Source: Albidovulum sp. (GTDB lineage: Bacteria; Pseudomonadota; Alphaproteobacteria; Rhodobacterales; Rhodobacteraceae). Taken from it: a stretch of 64,000 bases of DNA. The notes beneath the pieces are model-generated. The model ran no database searches and was not told the DNA's origin. It worked only from the letters and a program-made list of their open reading frames with translations. The stretch spans positions 124,001-188,000 of the forward strand of contig JACKKB010000007.1 in NCBI GenBank assembly GCA_020637635.1, read 5' to 3'. The position numbers were made by a program, and so were the translations under genes. Below are positions 8,982 through 17,059 of the stretch, piece after piece. Each line of letters begins with the position of its first letter. Position 1 is the stretch's first letter.

Positions 8982-9565
8982 TGCTGCTGCGCCGGCGCAG
9001 CGTCCGCATCGAGACCGAGCGTCTGACGCTCCGCCTGCCGGCGCATGGCGATTTCCGCGTCTGGGCCGAGCTGCGCGACGAAAGCCGCGCCTTTCTCGAA
9101 CCCTGGGAGCCGAGCTGGTCGACCGACCACCTGACGCGCAAGAACTTCACGAACCGCGTCTACTGGGCGCAAAGGGCCAGCTCCGGGGGGACGGCGCTGC
9201 CGCTTGTGCTGATCCGGCGCAAGGATCAGGCGCTCGTGGGGGCGATCACCATCGACAACATCCGCCGCGGCCCGGCACAGGCGGCGACGGTCGGATATTG
9301 GATCGGCGCCCCCTATGCGCGCCGCGGGCTCATGTCCGAAGCGCTGCGGGGTGTCATTCACCATTGCTTCTCCACGCTCGATCTCAGCCGGCTCGAAAGC
9401 GCCTGCCTGCCGGAGAACCTCGCCTCGCGCGGGGTGCTGGAGAAGTGCGGCTACAAATACGAAGGCGTGGCGCAAAGCTATCTCCAGATCAACGGCAGGT
9501 GGCGCAACCACGTTCTCTATGCCAACCTCCGGGCCGACCGGCGCGGCCGAACGGGGGCCGGCTGA
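8978..9565 (+). CDS. GNAT acetyltransferase, RimJ/RimL type
   Basis: 195 residues. It opens with RIETERLTLRLPAHGDF and has the acetyl-CoA binding stretch GYWIGAPYARRGLMSEAL at about 107-124 and the family C-terminal GVLEKCGYKYEGVAQSYLQINGRW. This group acetylates N-terminal amino groups of ribosomal proteins or small substrates; the actual substrate here is unknown. It starts inside the last codons of the M16 peptidase (ATGA overlap), so it is co-translated. Confidence 0.9.
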   Translation: MMLLRRRSVRIETERLTLRLPAHGDFRVWAELRDESRAFLEPWEPSWSTDHLTRKNFTNRVYWAQRASSGGTALPLVLIRRKDQALVGAITIDNIRRGPAQAATVGYWIGAPYARRGLMSEALRGVIHHCFSTLDLSRLESACLPENLASRGVLEKCGYKYEGVAQSYLQINGRWRNHVLYANLRADRRGRTGAG

Positions 9566-9600
9566 ACCGCGCGCCGCACCGCCTGCCGAAGGAGACCGCC

Positions 9601-11022
9601 ATGCCGCTCAATCCCGCCGATGCGGCCTTTGCCGAGACGCTGGCCGCGATCCTGCCTCGGGATGTGCTCGCGCCGGCACCGCCCGCCTATCTCGAGGAGC
9701 CCAGGCAGAAGGCGCGCACACCGGCCGCGCTGCTCGCCCGGCCGCGCACGACGGCCGAGGTGGCGGAGCTGGTGCGCGCCTGCGCGGCGGCCCGCGTCGG
9801 CATCCTGCCCTGGGGCGGCGGCACCGGGCTCGTCCAGGGCCAGGTGATGCCGGAGGGCCCGACGCCGCTCCTGCTCTCGCTCGAACGGATGAACGCCCTG
9901 CGCGGTGTCTGGCCCGAAGAGGGGCTGATCGCGGCCGAGGCCGGCATGACGCTTGCCGCGCTGCAGGAGGCCGCCGCCGATGCCGGCCGGCTGTTCCCGC
10001 TCTCGCTCGCCTCCGAGGGCACCGCGCGACTTGGCGGGGTGCTCTCGACCAACGCGGGCGGCGTGGCCGTCCTGCGCTACGGAAACGCGCGCGAGCTCTG
10101 CCTCGGGATCGAGGCGGTGCTGCCCGACGGGTCGGTCCTGAACGGGATGAAGCGGCTTCGCAAGGACAATACCGGCTATGACCTGCGCGATCTGATGATC
10201 GGCGCCGAAGGCACGCTCGGCATCGTCACCGCGGCCGTCCTGCGGCTTTTCCCGCGACCGGCCGCGACCGGAACCGCGATGTTCACCGTCGCCTCCCCGG
10301 CCGCGGCCCTCAGCCTTCTGGCCCGTGCGCAGGACAGGACCGCGGGCGGCGTGACGAGCTTCGAGCTCATCGCGGGCGAGGGGCTGCGCTTTCTCGCCGA
10401 GAAGATGCCCGAGATCCGCCAGCCGCTGGCCGGTGCTCCGGATTGGTCGGTCATGGCCGAGATCGGGGTGCCGCCCGGGCTCGACCCGGCCGAGATCCTG
10501 TCGGTGCTCTTCGAAGAGGCGGCGGCGGCGGGGCTGACCGACGACGGCGTCATCGCCTCGGGTGCCGCGCAGCGCGACCAGATGTGGGCCTTGCGCGAAA
10601 GCCTGCCCGAGGCGAACCGCCGCATCGGAGCCGTCGCCTCGCATGACATCGCGCTGCCGCTCGGCGAGATCGCGGCCTTCCTGCCGCGCGCGGATGCGGC
10701 GGTGCGGGCGATCGGGCCCTTCCGTATCAATGCCTTCGGCCATCTGGGCGACGGCAACCTGCATTACAACGTCTTCCCGCCGCAGGGCCGCAAGCCGGCC
10801 GAGTTCGCAGGCGTGGCGGCGGCGATCACGCGCGCCGTCCACGACCTGGTGCAGGCGCATGGCGGCTCTTTCAGCGCAGAACACGGGATCGGCCGGATGA
10901 AGGTCGCCGAACTGGTGCGCTACGGCGATCCGGCCCGGCTTGGCGCGATGCGGGCGGTGAAGGCCGCCCTCGATCCGCAGGGCATCATGAACCCCGGCGC
11001 CGTTCTGGCCGCGGGTGGCTGA
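9601..11022 (+). CDS. FAD-linked oxidase (GlcD / D-2-hydroxyacid dehydrogenase family)
   Basis: 473 residues. The PCMH-type FAD domain occupies the first half, with ARPRTTAEVAELVRACAA and the pyrophosphate-binding WGGGTGLVQGQ near residues 62-72. The C-terminal FAD-oxidase cap follows, with the metal/substrate motif HLGDGNLHYN and the terminal GSFSAEHGIGRMK and DPQGIMNPGAV. Enzymes of this family oxidise D-lactate, glycolate or D-2-hydroxyglutarate; sequence alone does not decide the substrate. The ATG at 9601 follows GAAGGAGA and lies 35 bp after the acetyltransferase gene. Confidence 0.9.
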   Translation: MPLNPADAAFAETLAAILPRDVLAPAPPAYLEEPRQKARTPAALLARPRTTAEVAELVRACAAARVGILPWGGGTGLVQGQVMPEGPTPLLLSLERMNALRGVWPEEGLIAAEAGMTLAALQEAAADAGRLFPLSLASEGTARLGGVLSTNAGGVAVLRYGNARELCLGIEAVLPDGSVLNGMKRLRKDNTGYDLRDLMIGAEGTLGIVTAAVLRLFPRPAATGTAMFTVASPAAALSLLARAQDRTAGGVTSFELIAGEGLRFLAEKMPEIRQPLAGAPDWSVMAEIGVPPGLDPAEILSVLFEEAAAAGLTDDGVIASGAAQRDQMWALRESLPEANRRIGAVASHDIALPLGEIAAFLPRADAAVRAIGPFRINAFGHLGDGNLHYNVFPPQGRKPAEFAGVAAAITRAVHDLVQAHGGSFSAEHGIGRMKVAELVRYGDPARLGAMRAVKAALDPQGIMNPGAVLAAGG

Positions 11023-11025
11023 GCC

Positions 11026-11559
11026 TCAGGTGCCCTCGAATTCGCAAAGCGCATGCACCTGCATGCCGAGCCGTTCCAGAAGCCGGCGCCCGCCGAGTTC
11101 CGGCAGGTCGATGACGAAGGCGCAGCCGACGATCTCGGCCCCGAGTCGCTCGCAGAGCCGGATCCCCGCCTCGCATGTGCCGCCCGTGGCCAGGAGATCG
11201 TCGACGATCAGGACTTTTTCGCCCGGCTGAAGTGCATCGTCATGCACCTCCATCACTGCCTCGCCGTATTCGAGCGTATAGGCCTGGCTGATGACGGTGC
11301 CGGGCAGCTTGCCCTTCTTGCGGATCGGCACGAACCCGACGCTCAGCTGGTGGGCGATGGCACCGCCGAGGATGAAGCCACGCGCCTCGAGCCCGACGAC
11401 CTTGTCGATCCGCTCGCCGGCATAGGGATGCAGAAGCTGGTCGATCGCCATCCGGAACCCCCGCGCATCGGCAAAGAGCGTCGTCACGTCGCGGAACATG
11501 ATTCCTTCGTGCGGAAAGTCGGCGATGGTGCGGATGTAGTCCTTGACGGTCTTCGGCAT
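11026..11559 (-). CDS. apt: adenine phosphoribosyltransferase
   Basis: 178 residues starting MPKTVKDYIRTIADFPHEGI, with FRDVTTLFADA and the PRPP-binding signature VLIVDDLLATGGT. It converts adenine and PRPP to AMP. The start ATG at 11559 fits family length; the upstream in-frame extension is Arg-rich and unlikely. It follows mtnP, which releases adenine from methylthioadenosine, so the pair forms an adenine salvage unit. Convergent with the FAD oxidase gene, only 3 bp apart. Confidence 0.96.
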   Translation of the reverse strand: MPKTVKDYIRTIADFPHEGIMFRDVTTLFADARGFRMAIDQLLHPYAGERIDKVVGLEARGFILGGAIAHQLSVGFVPIRKKGKLPGTVISQAYTLEYGEAVMEVHDDALQPGEKVLIVDDLLATGGTCEAGIRLCERLGAEIVGCAFVIDLPELGGRRLLERLGMQVHALCEFEGT

Positions 11560-11637
11560 GGGCAGGCTCCGGCGCAGGGGTCGCCCCCTCCTAGCACGGG
11601 CGCGGGCAGCCGGAAAGCGAGCCGAGGCGGGCGACAC

Positions 11638-12516
11638 TCAGGCCCCGAGCACCCGGCCCGCGACCGCGTCGAGCCGGGCCAGAAGGGCAGGGTCGCGCCG
11701 CTCGGGTGCGGTCATGAGCGCGGTATCGAGCGCGCGGTCGCAACCGCAGGGGCAAGGCCGGGGCTGCCCGGCAAGCCGCTCGGGCAGCCCCGCCACGGTG
11801 TCGCGCGCATGCGCGGCGTTGGCGGCGAGCGTGGCGATCACCGACGCGACGTCCACGGCATCGTGATCGGGATGCCAGCAGTCGTAATCGGTCACCATGG
11901 CGAGCGAGGCGTAGCAGAGCTCGGCCTCGCGGGCGAGCTTTGCCTCGGGCATGCCAGTCATGCCGATCACATCGGCACCCCAGACGTCGCGATACATCCG
12001 GCTTTCGGCCAGGGTCGAGAACTGCGGCCCCTCCATCGCCAGGTAGGTGCCCTTGCGATGCACCCGGATGCCGGTATCGGCGGCGGCGTCGAGGCAGGCG
12101 GCGGCCAGCCGCGCGCAGGTCGGATGCGCGAAGCTCACATGTGCCACGCAGCCGGGGCCGAAGAAGCTCTTCTCGCGTGCGAAGGTGCGGTCGATATACT
12201 GATCGACGATGACGAAGTCGCCGGGTGCCATCGCCTCGCGGAACGAGCCGCAGGCCGAGACCGCGACCACGTCGGTCACGCCGAGCCGTTTCAGCGCGTC
12301 GATGTTGGCGCGGTAGGGCACCGAGGAGGGTGGCAGGACATGGCCCCGCCCGTGCCGCGGCAGGAAGGCCATCCTCACCCCGGCTAGCCGCCCGGTGAGG
12401 ATCTCGTCCGAGGGCGCCCCCCAGGGCGTGCCGACGGCGCGCCAGCGCGGCTCCTGGAGGCCCGCCATGTCGTAAAGGCCCGAGCCGCCGATCACCCCGA
12501 TCATCGTTTCCGTCAT
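11638..12516 (-). CDS. mtnP: S-methyl-5'-thioadenosine phosphorylase
   Basis: 292 residues. The opening MTETMIGVIGGSGLYDM and the motifs PRHGRGH, SACGSFRE, MEGPQFST and IGMTGMPEAKLARE are those of MtnP. It phosphorolyses methylthioadenosine to adenine and methylthioribose-1-phosphate. The start at 12516 has GGAGG seven bases upstream; 12 extra codons upstream are rejected. 78 bp upstream of apt in the same direction, so the adenine made here feeds Apt. Confidence 0.95.
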   Translation of the reverse strand: MTETMIGVIGGSGLYDMAGLQEPRWRAVGTPWGAPSDEILTGRLAGVRMAFLPRHGRGHVLPPSSVPYRANIDALKRLGVTDVVAVSACGSFREAMAPGDFVIVDQYIDRTFAREKSFFGPGCVAHVSFAHPTCARLAAACLDAAADTGIRVHRKGTYLAMEGPQFSTLAESRMYRDVWGADVIGMTGMPEAKLAREAELCYASLAMVTDYDCWHPDHDAVDVASVIATLAANAAHARDTVAGLPERLAGQPRPCPCGCDRALDTALMTAPERRDPALLARLDAVAGRVLGA

Positions 12517-12600
12517 CACCGCCTCCGATCGCCGCGTCGCCCGCCGGGGCACAGCCTAGGCCCGGCGTGGCGGCGCGGGAAGGGCAAAGCGGCGCGGGCG

Positions 12601-14091
12601 TCAACCCGGCCGGCGGTAGATCAGGACATAGCCGTCGCCGAGCGTCCCCGGCAGGCGCCGGACGAGCGTGAGCGGTCCGGCGCTGTCGCGCGCGAGTGCG
12701 GGGATGGTGCGGAACATCCGGTCGGGGAAGGCGATGACCAGCAGCAGGGCCCCTGGCGCCTCCATGGCGGCCGCATAGTCCTCTGCGGTATCGATGCGGC
12801 CCCAATCGGCGTGGAAAAACCCCTGGAAGATCTCGGCGCCGGGCCCGAGCGCATAGATGCGCTCGCCCTCCGTGCGGGCGCTCTCGGCCGCGGCGAAGGC
12901 GCCGGCAAGGTCCTGTTTCGGGGCGCGGTAGTTGCGTTGCAGAAGCCCCGCCGACACCACCAGGAGGACCAGAACGCAAGCGGCGAAGAGGCCGCGCCCC
13001 AGCGCCGGCCGGGCCAGGAGCTGCGCCGCCAGACGGGCACCCGTCGCGCAGCCGGCGACGACGAGGATCATCGCCAGGCCGATGTCGGTGAAGAAAAAGC
13101 GCGGCCAGATGCGCATGTCGAGCGCCATGAGCACCGCAACGGTGACCAGGACATGGGCCGCGATCGCGGGCGCGAAGAGAGGCGCCCGCCGATGCATGCC
13201 GATCGCGCCGAGCGCGATGACGGCCGCCGCCGCAATGCCGATCAGGGCGGCCGGAGCTCCGGCGCTGCCGATCGCGCTGCGCAGCCCCTCGACGACGGAC
13301 CAGAGCGGGCTCTGGTATTCCTGCATCGGGTCGACGGCCGAGGTGCCCGCGACCGCGCCGATGGTCCGGATCACCTCCGGCACCACCGGCAGATAGAGGA
13401 GGATCAGCAGCACCCCTGCCGCGAACACGCCCTGCAGCGGGCGCGCGACGATGCCGGGCACGAGCCGCCCCGCAGCGGCACGGGAGCCAAGCGCACCGAG
13501 CCAAAGAAGACCGAGCCCGGCGAAGAAGAAGACGCCAGTCAGATGGGTGAAGACCGCGCCGGCGAGGGCAAGGCCGAAGCCGATCCAGGTGCCGCGCGCC
13601 GGCCGCTCCATCCCGCGCAGGAAGAAGATCAGGCCGAGCGTACTGAAGAATGCCAGCTCGGTATATCCGCGGGCATTCTGGCTGAACCAGACCTGGTGAT
13701 ACGAAAGCGCCACCAGAAGCGCGGCGACATGGGCGATGCGCGGGCCCGCGACATCGCGCGCAAGCCACCAGACCGCGGCGACCGTGCCGAGCCCGAACAG
13801 GAGCGCGGGCAGCCGAATGGCCCAGATCGTCTCTCCGAAGAGCGCGGTGGCAAGCTTCGCCTCGACGCTGAAGAGATAGTGATGGTTCATCGAGTAGCTC
13901 TGCATCATCGCGCTCCAGGGCAGCCGGAGCTGCGTCTGGACGGTGACGATCTCGTCGAACCAGAGCGGGGCGCCGAGACCGGCAAGCCGGACCGCGAGCG
14001 CCACGACGAGGATGGCCATGAGCACGCCCATGTCGTGCCCCGAGGGCGCGCCAGGCAGGTCGCCGGCCGGCTCGCGATACTCTGGCGGCAC
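12601..14091 (-). CDS. GT-C glycosyltransferase (ArnT/PMT_2-like membrane protein)
   Basis: About 496 residues with some eleven membrane helices. The first loop carries the GT-C acidic pair in PLWFDEIVTVQT, and the region YHQVWFSQNARGYTELAFF matches the PMT_2 domain that moves sugars from polyprenyl phosphates on the periplasmic side. The start GTG at 14091 is preceded by AGGCAGGGA. A sigma-70-like promoter at 14168-14196 argues against longer starts at 14214; ATG 14031 is a shorter alternative. Donor and acceptor unknown. Divergent from a flippase-like gene, which may serve the same surface glycan. Confidence 0.8.
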   Translation of the reverse strand: MPPEYREPAGDLPGAPSGHDMGVLMAILVVALAVRLAGLGAPLWFDEIVTVQTQLRLPWSAMMQSYSMNHHYLFSVEAKLATALFGETIWAIRLPALLFGLGTVAAVWWLARDVAGPRIAHVAALLVALSYHQVWFSQNARGYTELAFFSTLGLIFFLRGMERPARGTWIGFGLALAGAVFTHLTGVFFFAGLGLLWLGALGSRAAAGRLVPGIVARPLQGVFAAGVLLILLYLPVVPEVIRTIGAVAGTSAVDPMQEYQSPLWSVVEGLRSAIGSAGAPAALIGIAAAAVIALGAIGMHRRAPLFAPAIAAHVLVTVAVLMALDMRIWPRFFFTDIGLAMILVVAGCATGARLAAQLLARPALGRGLFAACVLVLLVVSAGLLQRNYRAPKQDLAGAFAAAESARTEGERIYALGPGAEIFQGFFHADWGRIDTAEDYAAAMEAPGALLLVIAFPDRMFRTIPALARDSAGPLTLVRRLPGTLGDGYVLIYRRPG

Positions 14092-14167
14092 CTGGGTTCC
14101 CTGCCTTGTGGCCTTGGCCGAAGGGCGACGGCGAGACTCATTGAATAACTGAGTGATTGACTTTGGA

Positions 14168-14196
14168 ATATTATGACAGATAGTTTTGGTCAACAA
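14168..14196 (-). promoter_or_regulatory. sigma-70-like promoter for the glycosyltransferase gene
   Basis: On the minus strand, TTGTTG (14196-14191), a spacer of exactly 17 bases, and TAATAT (14173-14168). The region is distinctly AT-rich compared with its neighbours. Initiation would fall near 14161, about 70 bases before GTG 14091. Confidence 0.5.
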
Positions 14197-14379
14197 ATTT
14201 CGACGCAGGGCCATCCCCGTCTGACCGCAGGGGGCAGGCGCGATCGGAGACGCAATGTTTGCATCCCGCCAATCCGGCAAAGATACCCGGTGTCCCGACC
14301 CGGGCCTGACCCCGTCAGATGCGGCTTGGTGCGCGGCCTTGCAACCCGTGGGGCTCTCGTCCCGCGTGGGGAGGAGATC

Positions 14380-15339
14380 ATGAAGCCTATCGGGCGCCGG
14401 ACCCGACGCTGGCTGATGCGGGCCGCGGGCTCGGCTCTGTTTCTCGCGGTGCTCCTCCTGGTTCTCCCGCTCGAGGCGGTCGTCGCCGCCTTTCGCGCGA
14501 TCCCGCCCGCGACCTTCGCACTGGTCCTGCTGGGTTTCCTCGTCGCGCATGTGGCGGCGGCGATGAAGTGGCGGCTGCTGCTCGACAACCGGATCGGTGT
14601 ATCGCGGGGACTCAAGGCGCATTTCGCCGGACTTGCCGCAAACCTCTGCCTTCCCGGAGCGATCGGCGGCGACGCGGTGCGCGCGGGCGTGGCCTACGGC
14701 AGCCTCGGCAACGGCCCCGCCGTGGTGGCCGCTGCGGCCGCCGACCGTCTGGTCGATCTTGCGGCGCTGCTGATCGTTTCGCTCATCGGCGCGACCGAGA
14801 TGTTCAACCCCGGTGCCGAGACCAAGCTGGCCAAGGTCGCGATCGTTCTCTTCTGCGCGGCGGTGGTGGTGCTTTACGCACTGGTCCAGCTCCTGCCCCA
14901 GATCTACCGGCTGGCGCCGAAACTGCCCGGGCGCGGGTTCTTGGTGCGGCTGACCGAAGCGCTCGGCGCGCTCGCGCGGCGCCCGCTGCGGCTCATCTTC
15001 GTGCTCGCCACCTCGATTGCGATCCAGATGACGCTGGTGCTTCTCGCATGGTGGCTGGCGGTTGCCGCGGGCGCCGACGCGAGGATCGGCTACTGGGTCT
15101 TCGCCTGGCCGTTGGCCAAGGTGATCGCGGTCCTTCCCATCTCGCTCAACGGGCTCGGGATGCGCGAGGCGGCTCTCGCGGCCTTCCTCGCCCCGCATGT
15201 GAGCGACCCGGCCATGATCGTCGCTGCCGGCCTTGCCTGGCAGGCGGTGATGTTCGCGGCCGGGCTGATCGGCGGTGCGATCCAGCTGATCTCGCGCGAG
15301 AAGCCCGCGGCGCTGACCACGGGCGGGTCTGAACTCTGA
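14380..15339 (+). CDS. flippase-like / lysylphosphatidylglycerol synthase TM-region family protein
   Basis: 319 residues with about eight membrane helices and the UPF0104-type motifs NLCLPGAIGGDAVRA (near 80-95), AAAADRLVDLAALL and the C-terminal ISLNGLGMREAALAAFL. Members resemble the membrane half of MprF and may flip lipid-linked compounds. ATG 14380 follows GAGGAG; the in-frame extension upstream is not convincing. Neighbours: a divergent GT-C transferase and, just downstream, tRNA-Val on the other strand. Confidence 0.85.
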   Translation: MKPIGRRTRRWLMRAAGSALFLAVLLLVLPLEAVVAAFRAIPPATFALVLLGFLVAHVAAAMKWRLLLDNRIGVSRGLKAHFAGLAANLCLPGAIGGDAVRAGVAYGSLGNGPAVVAAAAADRLVDLAALLIVSLIGATEMFNPGAETKLAKVAIVLFCAAVVVLYALVQLLPQIYRLAPKLPGRGFLVRLTEALGALARRPLRLIFVLATSIAIQMTLVLLAWWLAVAAGADARIGYWVFAWPLAKVIAVLPISLNGLGMREAALAAFLAPHVSDPAMIVAAGLAWQAVMFAAGLIGGAIQLISREKPAALTTGGSEL

Positions 15340-15351
15340 AACGGAGGCGGC

Positions 15352-15427
15352 TGGTGGGTGATGAGAGACTCGAACTCCCGACATCCTCGGTGTAAACGAG
15401 GCGCTCTACCAACTGAGCTAATCACCC
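15352..15427 (-). tRNA. tRNA-Val (anticodon UAC)
   Basis: On the minus strand a full cloverleaf reads from GGGTGATTAGCTCAGTTGG to CATCACCC plus discriminator A and encoded CCA. The anticodon arm CCTCG-TTTACAC-CGAGG gives anticodon TAC. The T arm contains GTTCGAGTC. 76 bases including CCA. Confidence 0.95.
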
Positions 15428-15488
15428 GACGAACGGGCCTATAGCAACCCTGGCCCCCCGCCGGCAAGCACCTTGGCAACGGGGCGCC

Positions 15489-16079
15489 TCAGCCGAGGTC
15501 CTGCACCACGCCGTCGCGGGCAAGGAAGATGTTGCCCTGGCCACCCGGCAGGCGCATGAGCCCATCCCAGTCGAGCCCGAGGATCAGGCTGCGGATCATC
15601 CGGATCGTCATCCCGTGCGCGACGATCGCGGCAGGCCCCCGCAGATCCCCCAGAAAGCTCGCCACGCGCAGCCGGAACGCCGCTTCGCCCTCGCCACCCG
15701 GCGCCCGCGGATACCAGTCGAAGGGCCGTGCCGGCTCGATGAGGCCCGGCCAGCGCGCCTCGATCTCGCCGCGCGTCAGCCCCTCGCAGGCACCGACCGA
15801 GATTTCGCTCAGCCTCGCATCCTCGGACACGGGCCGGCCGAGATCGGCAAAGGCGCGGCGCGCGGTGTCGCGGGCGCGGCCCTGCGGACTGCTGAACAGC
15901 CGCACCTCGGGGCCGAATCCCAGCGCCAGCAGCCGCGGAGCGAGTGCGTCGGCCTGGGCGCGGCCCTTCTCGGTCAGCGGCGAATCCTGCCGCCCCTGCA
16001 TGCGCCCGGCGCGGTTCCACTCGGTCTCGCTATGGCGCATGAGCCAGAGCGGCGGGCAGCTGATCGGCGCAGTCCTCAT
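15489..16079 (-). CDS. histidine phosphatase family protein (phosphoglycerate mutase-like)
   Basis: 196 residues. The catalytic RHG-type motif is LMRHSETEWNRAGRMQGRQD near residues 13-32, with the second histidine in AIVAHGMTIRMIRSL. Cofactor-dependent phosphatases of this superfamily act on varied phosphorylated metabolites; no substrate can be assigned. The start ATG 16079 has AAGGGA and AGGG upstream; in-frame codons beyond it are not conserved-looking. Divergent from the EcsC gene across 154 bp. Confidence 0.9.
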   Translation of the reverse strand: MRTAPISCPPLWLMRHSETEWNRAGRMQGRQDSPLTEKGRAQADALAPRLLALGFGPEVRLFSSPQGRARDTARRAFADLGRPVSEDARLSEISVGACEGLTRGEIEARWPGLIEPARPFDWYPRAPGGEGEAAFRLRVASFLGDLRGPAAIVAHGMTIRMIRSLILGLDWDGLMRLPGGQGNIFLARDGVVQDLG

Positions 16080-16233
16080 CGTTGATCCCTGTCCCTTGAA
16101 GCGCCGGTGTCCCGGGCGGGCGCAGATGCCCTTTGCCGAACCGGGCGCGGGGACGCAAGCCAAGGGGTGCGGGCCGCCGGCGATTTTGCGCACCTGCGAT
16201 TGAAACCGGCCGCCGAGATGCCATGTTAACCCC

Positions 16234-17055
16234 ATGAACACGGAAGACCATGGCCCCGTCCAGGCGCCACTGCCCGCGCCGGCATCCGGAACCGGGCTGA
16301 TCGGGCTCGAACCGGCCGCGCTGGTCGAATTCGCAGCCCTCGCCCAGCATATGGAGCGGGCGAACGGGCCCGTGATCCGGGCGATGAACCGCTTCGGAGG
16401 CGCGGTGGAGGCGCGCCTGCGCCAACTGCCCGCGGGTGCCGGCCTGCTGATGGAACGCGCCGTGGCCGAGGCGCTGGAGCGGATCTACCGGCTTTCGGGC
16501 ATCGTCGCCGGCGCAACCGCGCTGCCCACGGTCGGCCCCGCTGGCTTCCGCCTCGCGGCCGCGACAAGCGGCGCACTCGGCGGGGCAGGGGGGCTGGCGA
16601 CAGGCATCGTGGAGCTGCCGGCGACGGTTGCGCTCTATTTCGCCGCCATGCAGAAGATTGCCGCCGGTCACGGACATGCGCCGGGGTCGGACGAGACCCG
16701 CGCGCGCTGCATCGAGATCTTCGGCGCCGGCGGCCCGGGCAGCGATGACGACGGTGTCGACACAAGCTTCATCGGCGCCCGCATCGCGCTGAGCGGCCCG
16801 GCGCTGCAGGCGCTCATCCGCCGCGTGGCGCCGGGGCTTGCCGCGGCCCTTGCCCGCAAGCTCGCCAGTCAGGCGGTGCCGGTCCTTGGCGCGGCGTCCG
16901 GCGCGGCCATCAACCTCGCCTATCTCGACTATTACCGGCACATGGCGCATGTGCGCTTCGGCCTCGCCGCCCTGGCGGAGCGACATGGCGCGGAGCGCGC
17001 CGAGGCGGCCTTCCGCGAGGCAGTCGAACGCCAGAGGCGCAGCAAAAGGGCCTGA
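16234..17055 (+). CDS. EcsC family protein
   Basis: 273 residues. The Gly/Ala-rich stretch AAATSGALGGAGGLATGIVELPATVALYF-like region at about 109-137 and the end segment GAASGAAINLAYLDYYRHMA are the EcsC-family hallmarks. In Bacillus EcsC accompanies an ABC transporter; in proteobacteria the family is found alone and is functionally undefined. No signal peptide, moderately hydrophobic centre. Convergent with ptsP, 4 bp apart. Confidence 0.85.
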   Translation: MNTEDHGPVQAPLPAPASGTGLIGLEPAALVEFAALAQHMERANGPVIRAMNRFGGAVEARLRQLPAGAGLLMERAVAEALERIYRLSGIVAGATALPTVGPAGFRLAAATSGALGGAGGLATGIVELPATVALYFAAMQKIAAGHGHAPGSDETRARCIEIFGAGGPGSDDDGVDTSFIGARIALSGPALQALIRRVAPGLAAALARKLASQAVPVLGAASGAAINLAYLDYYRHMAHVRFGLAALAERHGAERAEAAFREAVERQRRSKRA

Positions 17056-17059
17056 GCGC

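Noticed and set aside
12811..14148. 445-codon plus-strand reading opposite the glycosyltransferase
   Set aside because: Highly charged, no hydrophobic core, wholly antisense to a convincing membrane protein.
14157..14185. Plus-strand promoter for the flippase-like gene
   Set aside because: A TTGACT with 17-bp spacing exists but the -10 hexamer (ATAGTT) is poor and the start codon is about 200 bp away.
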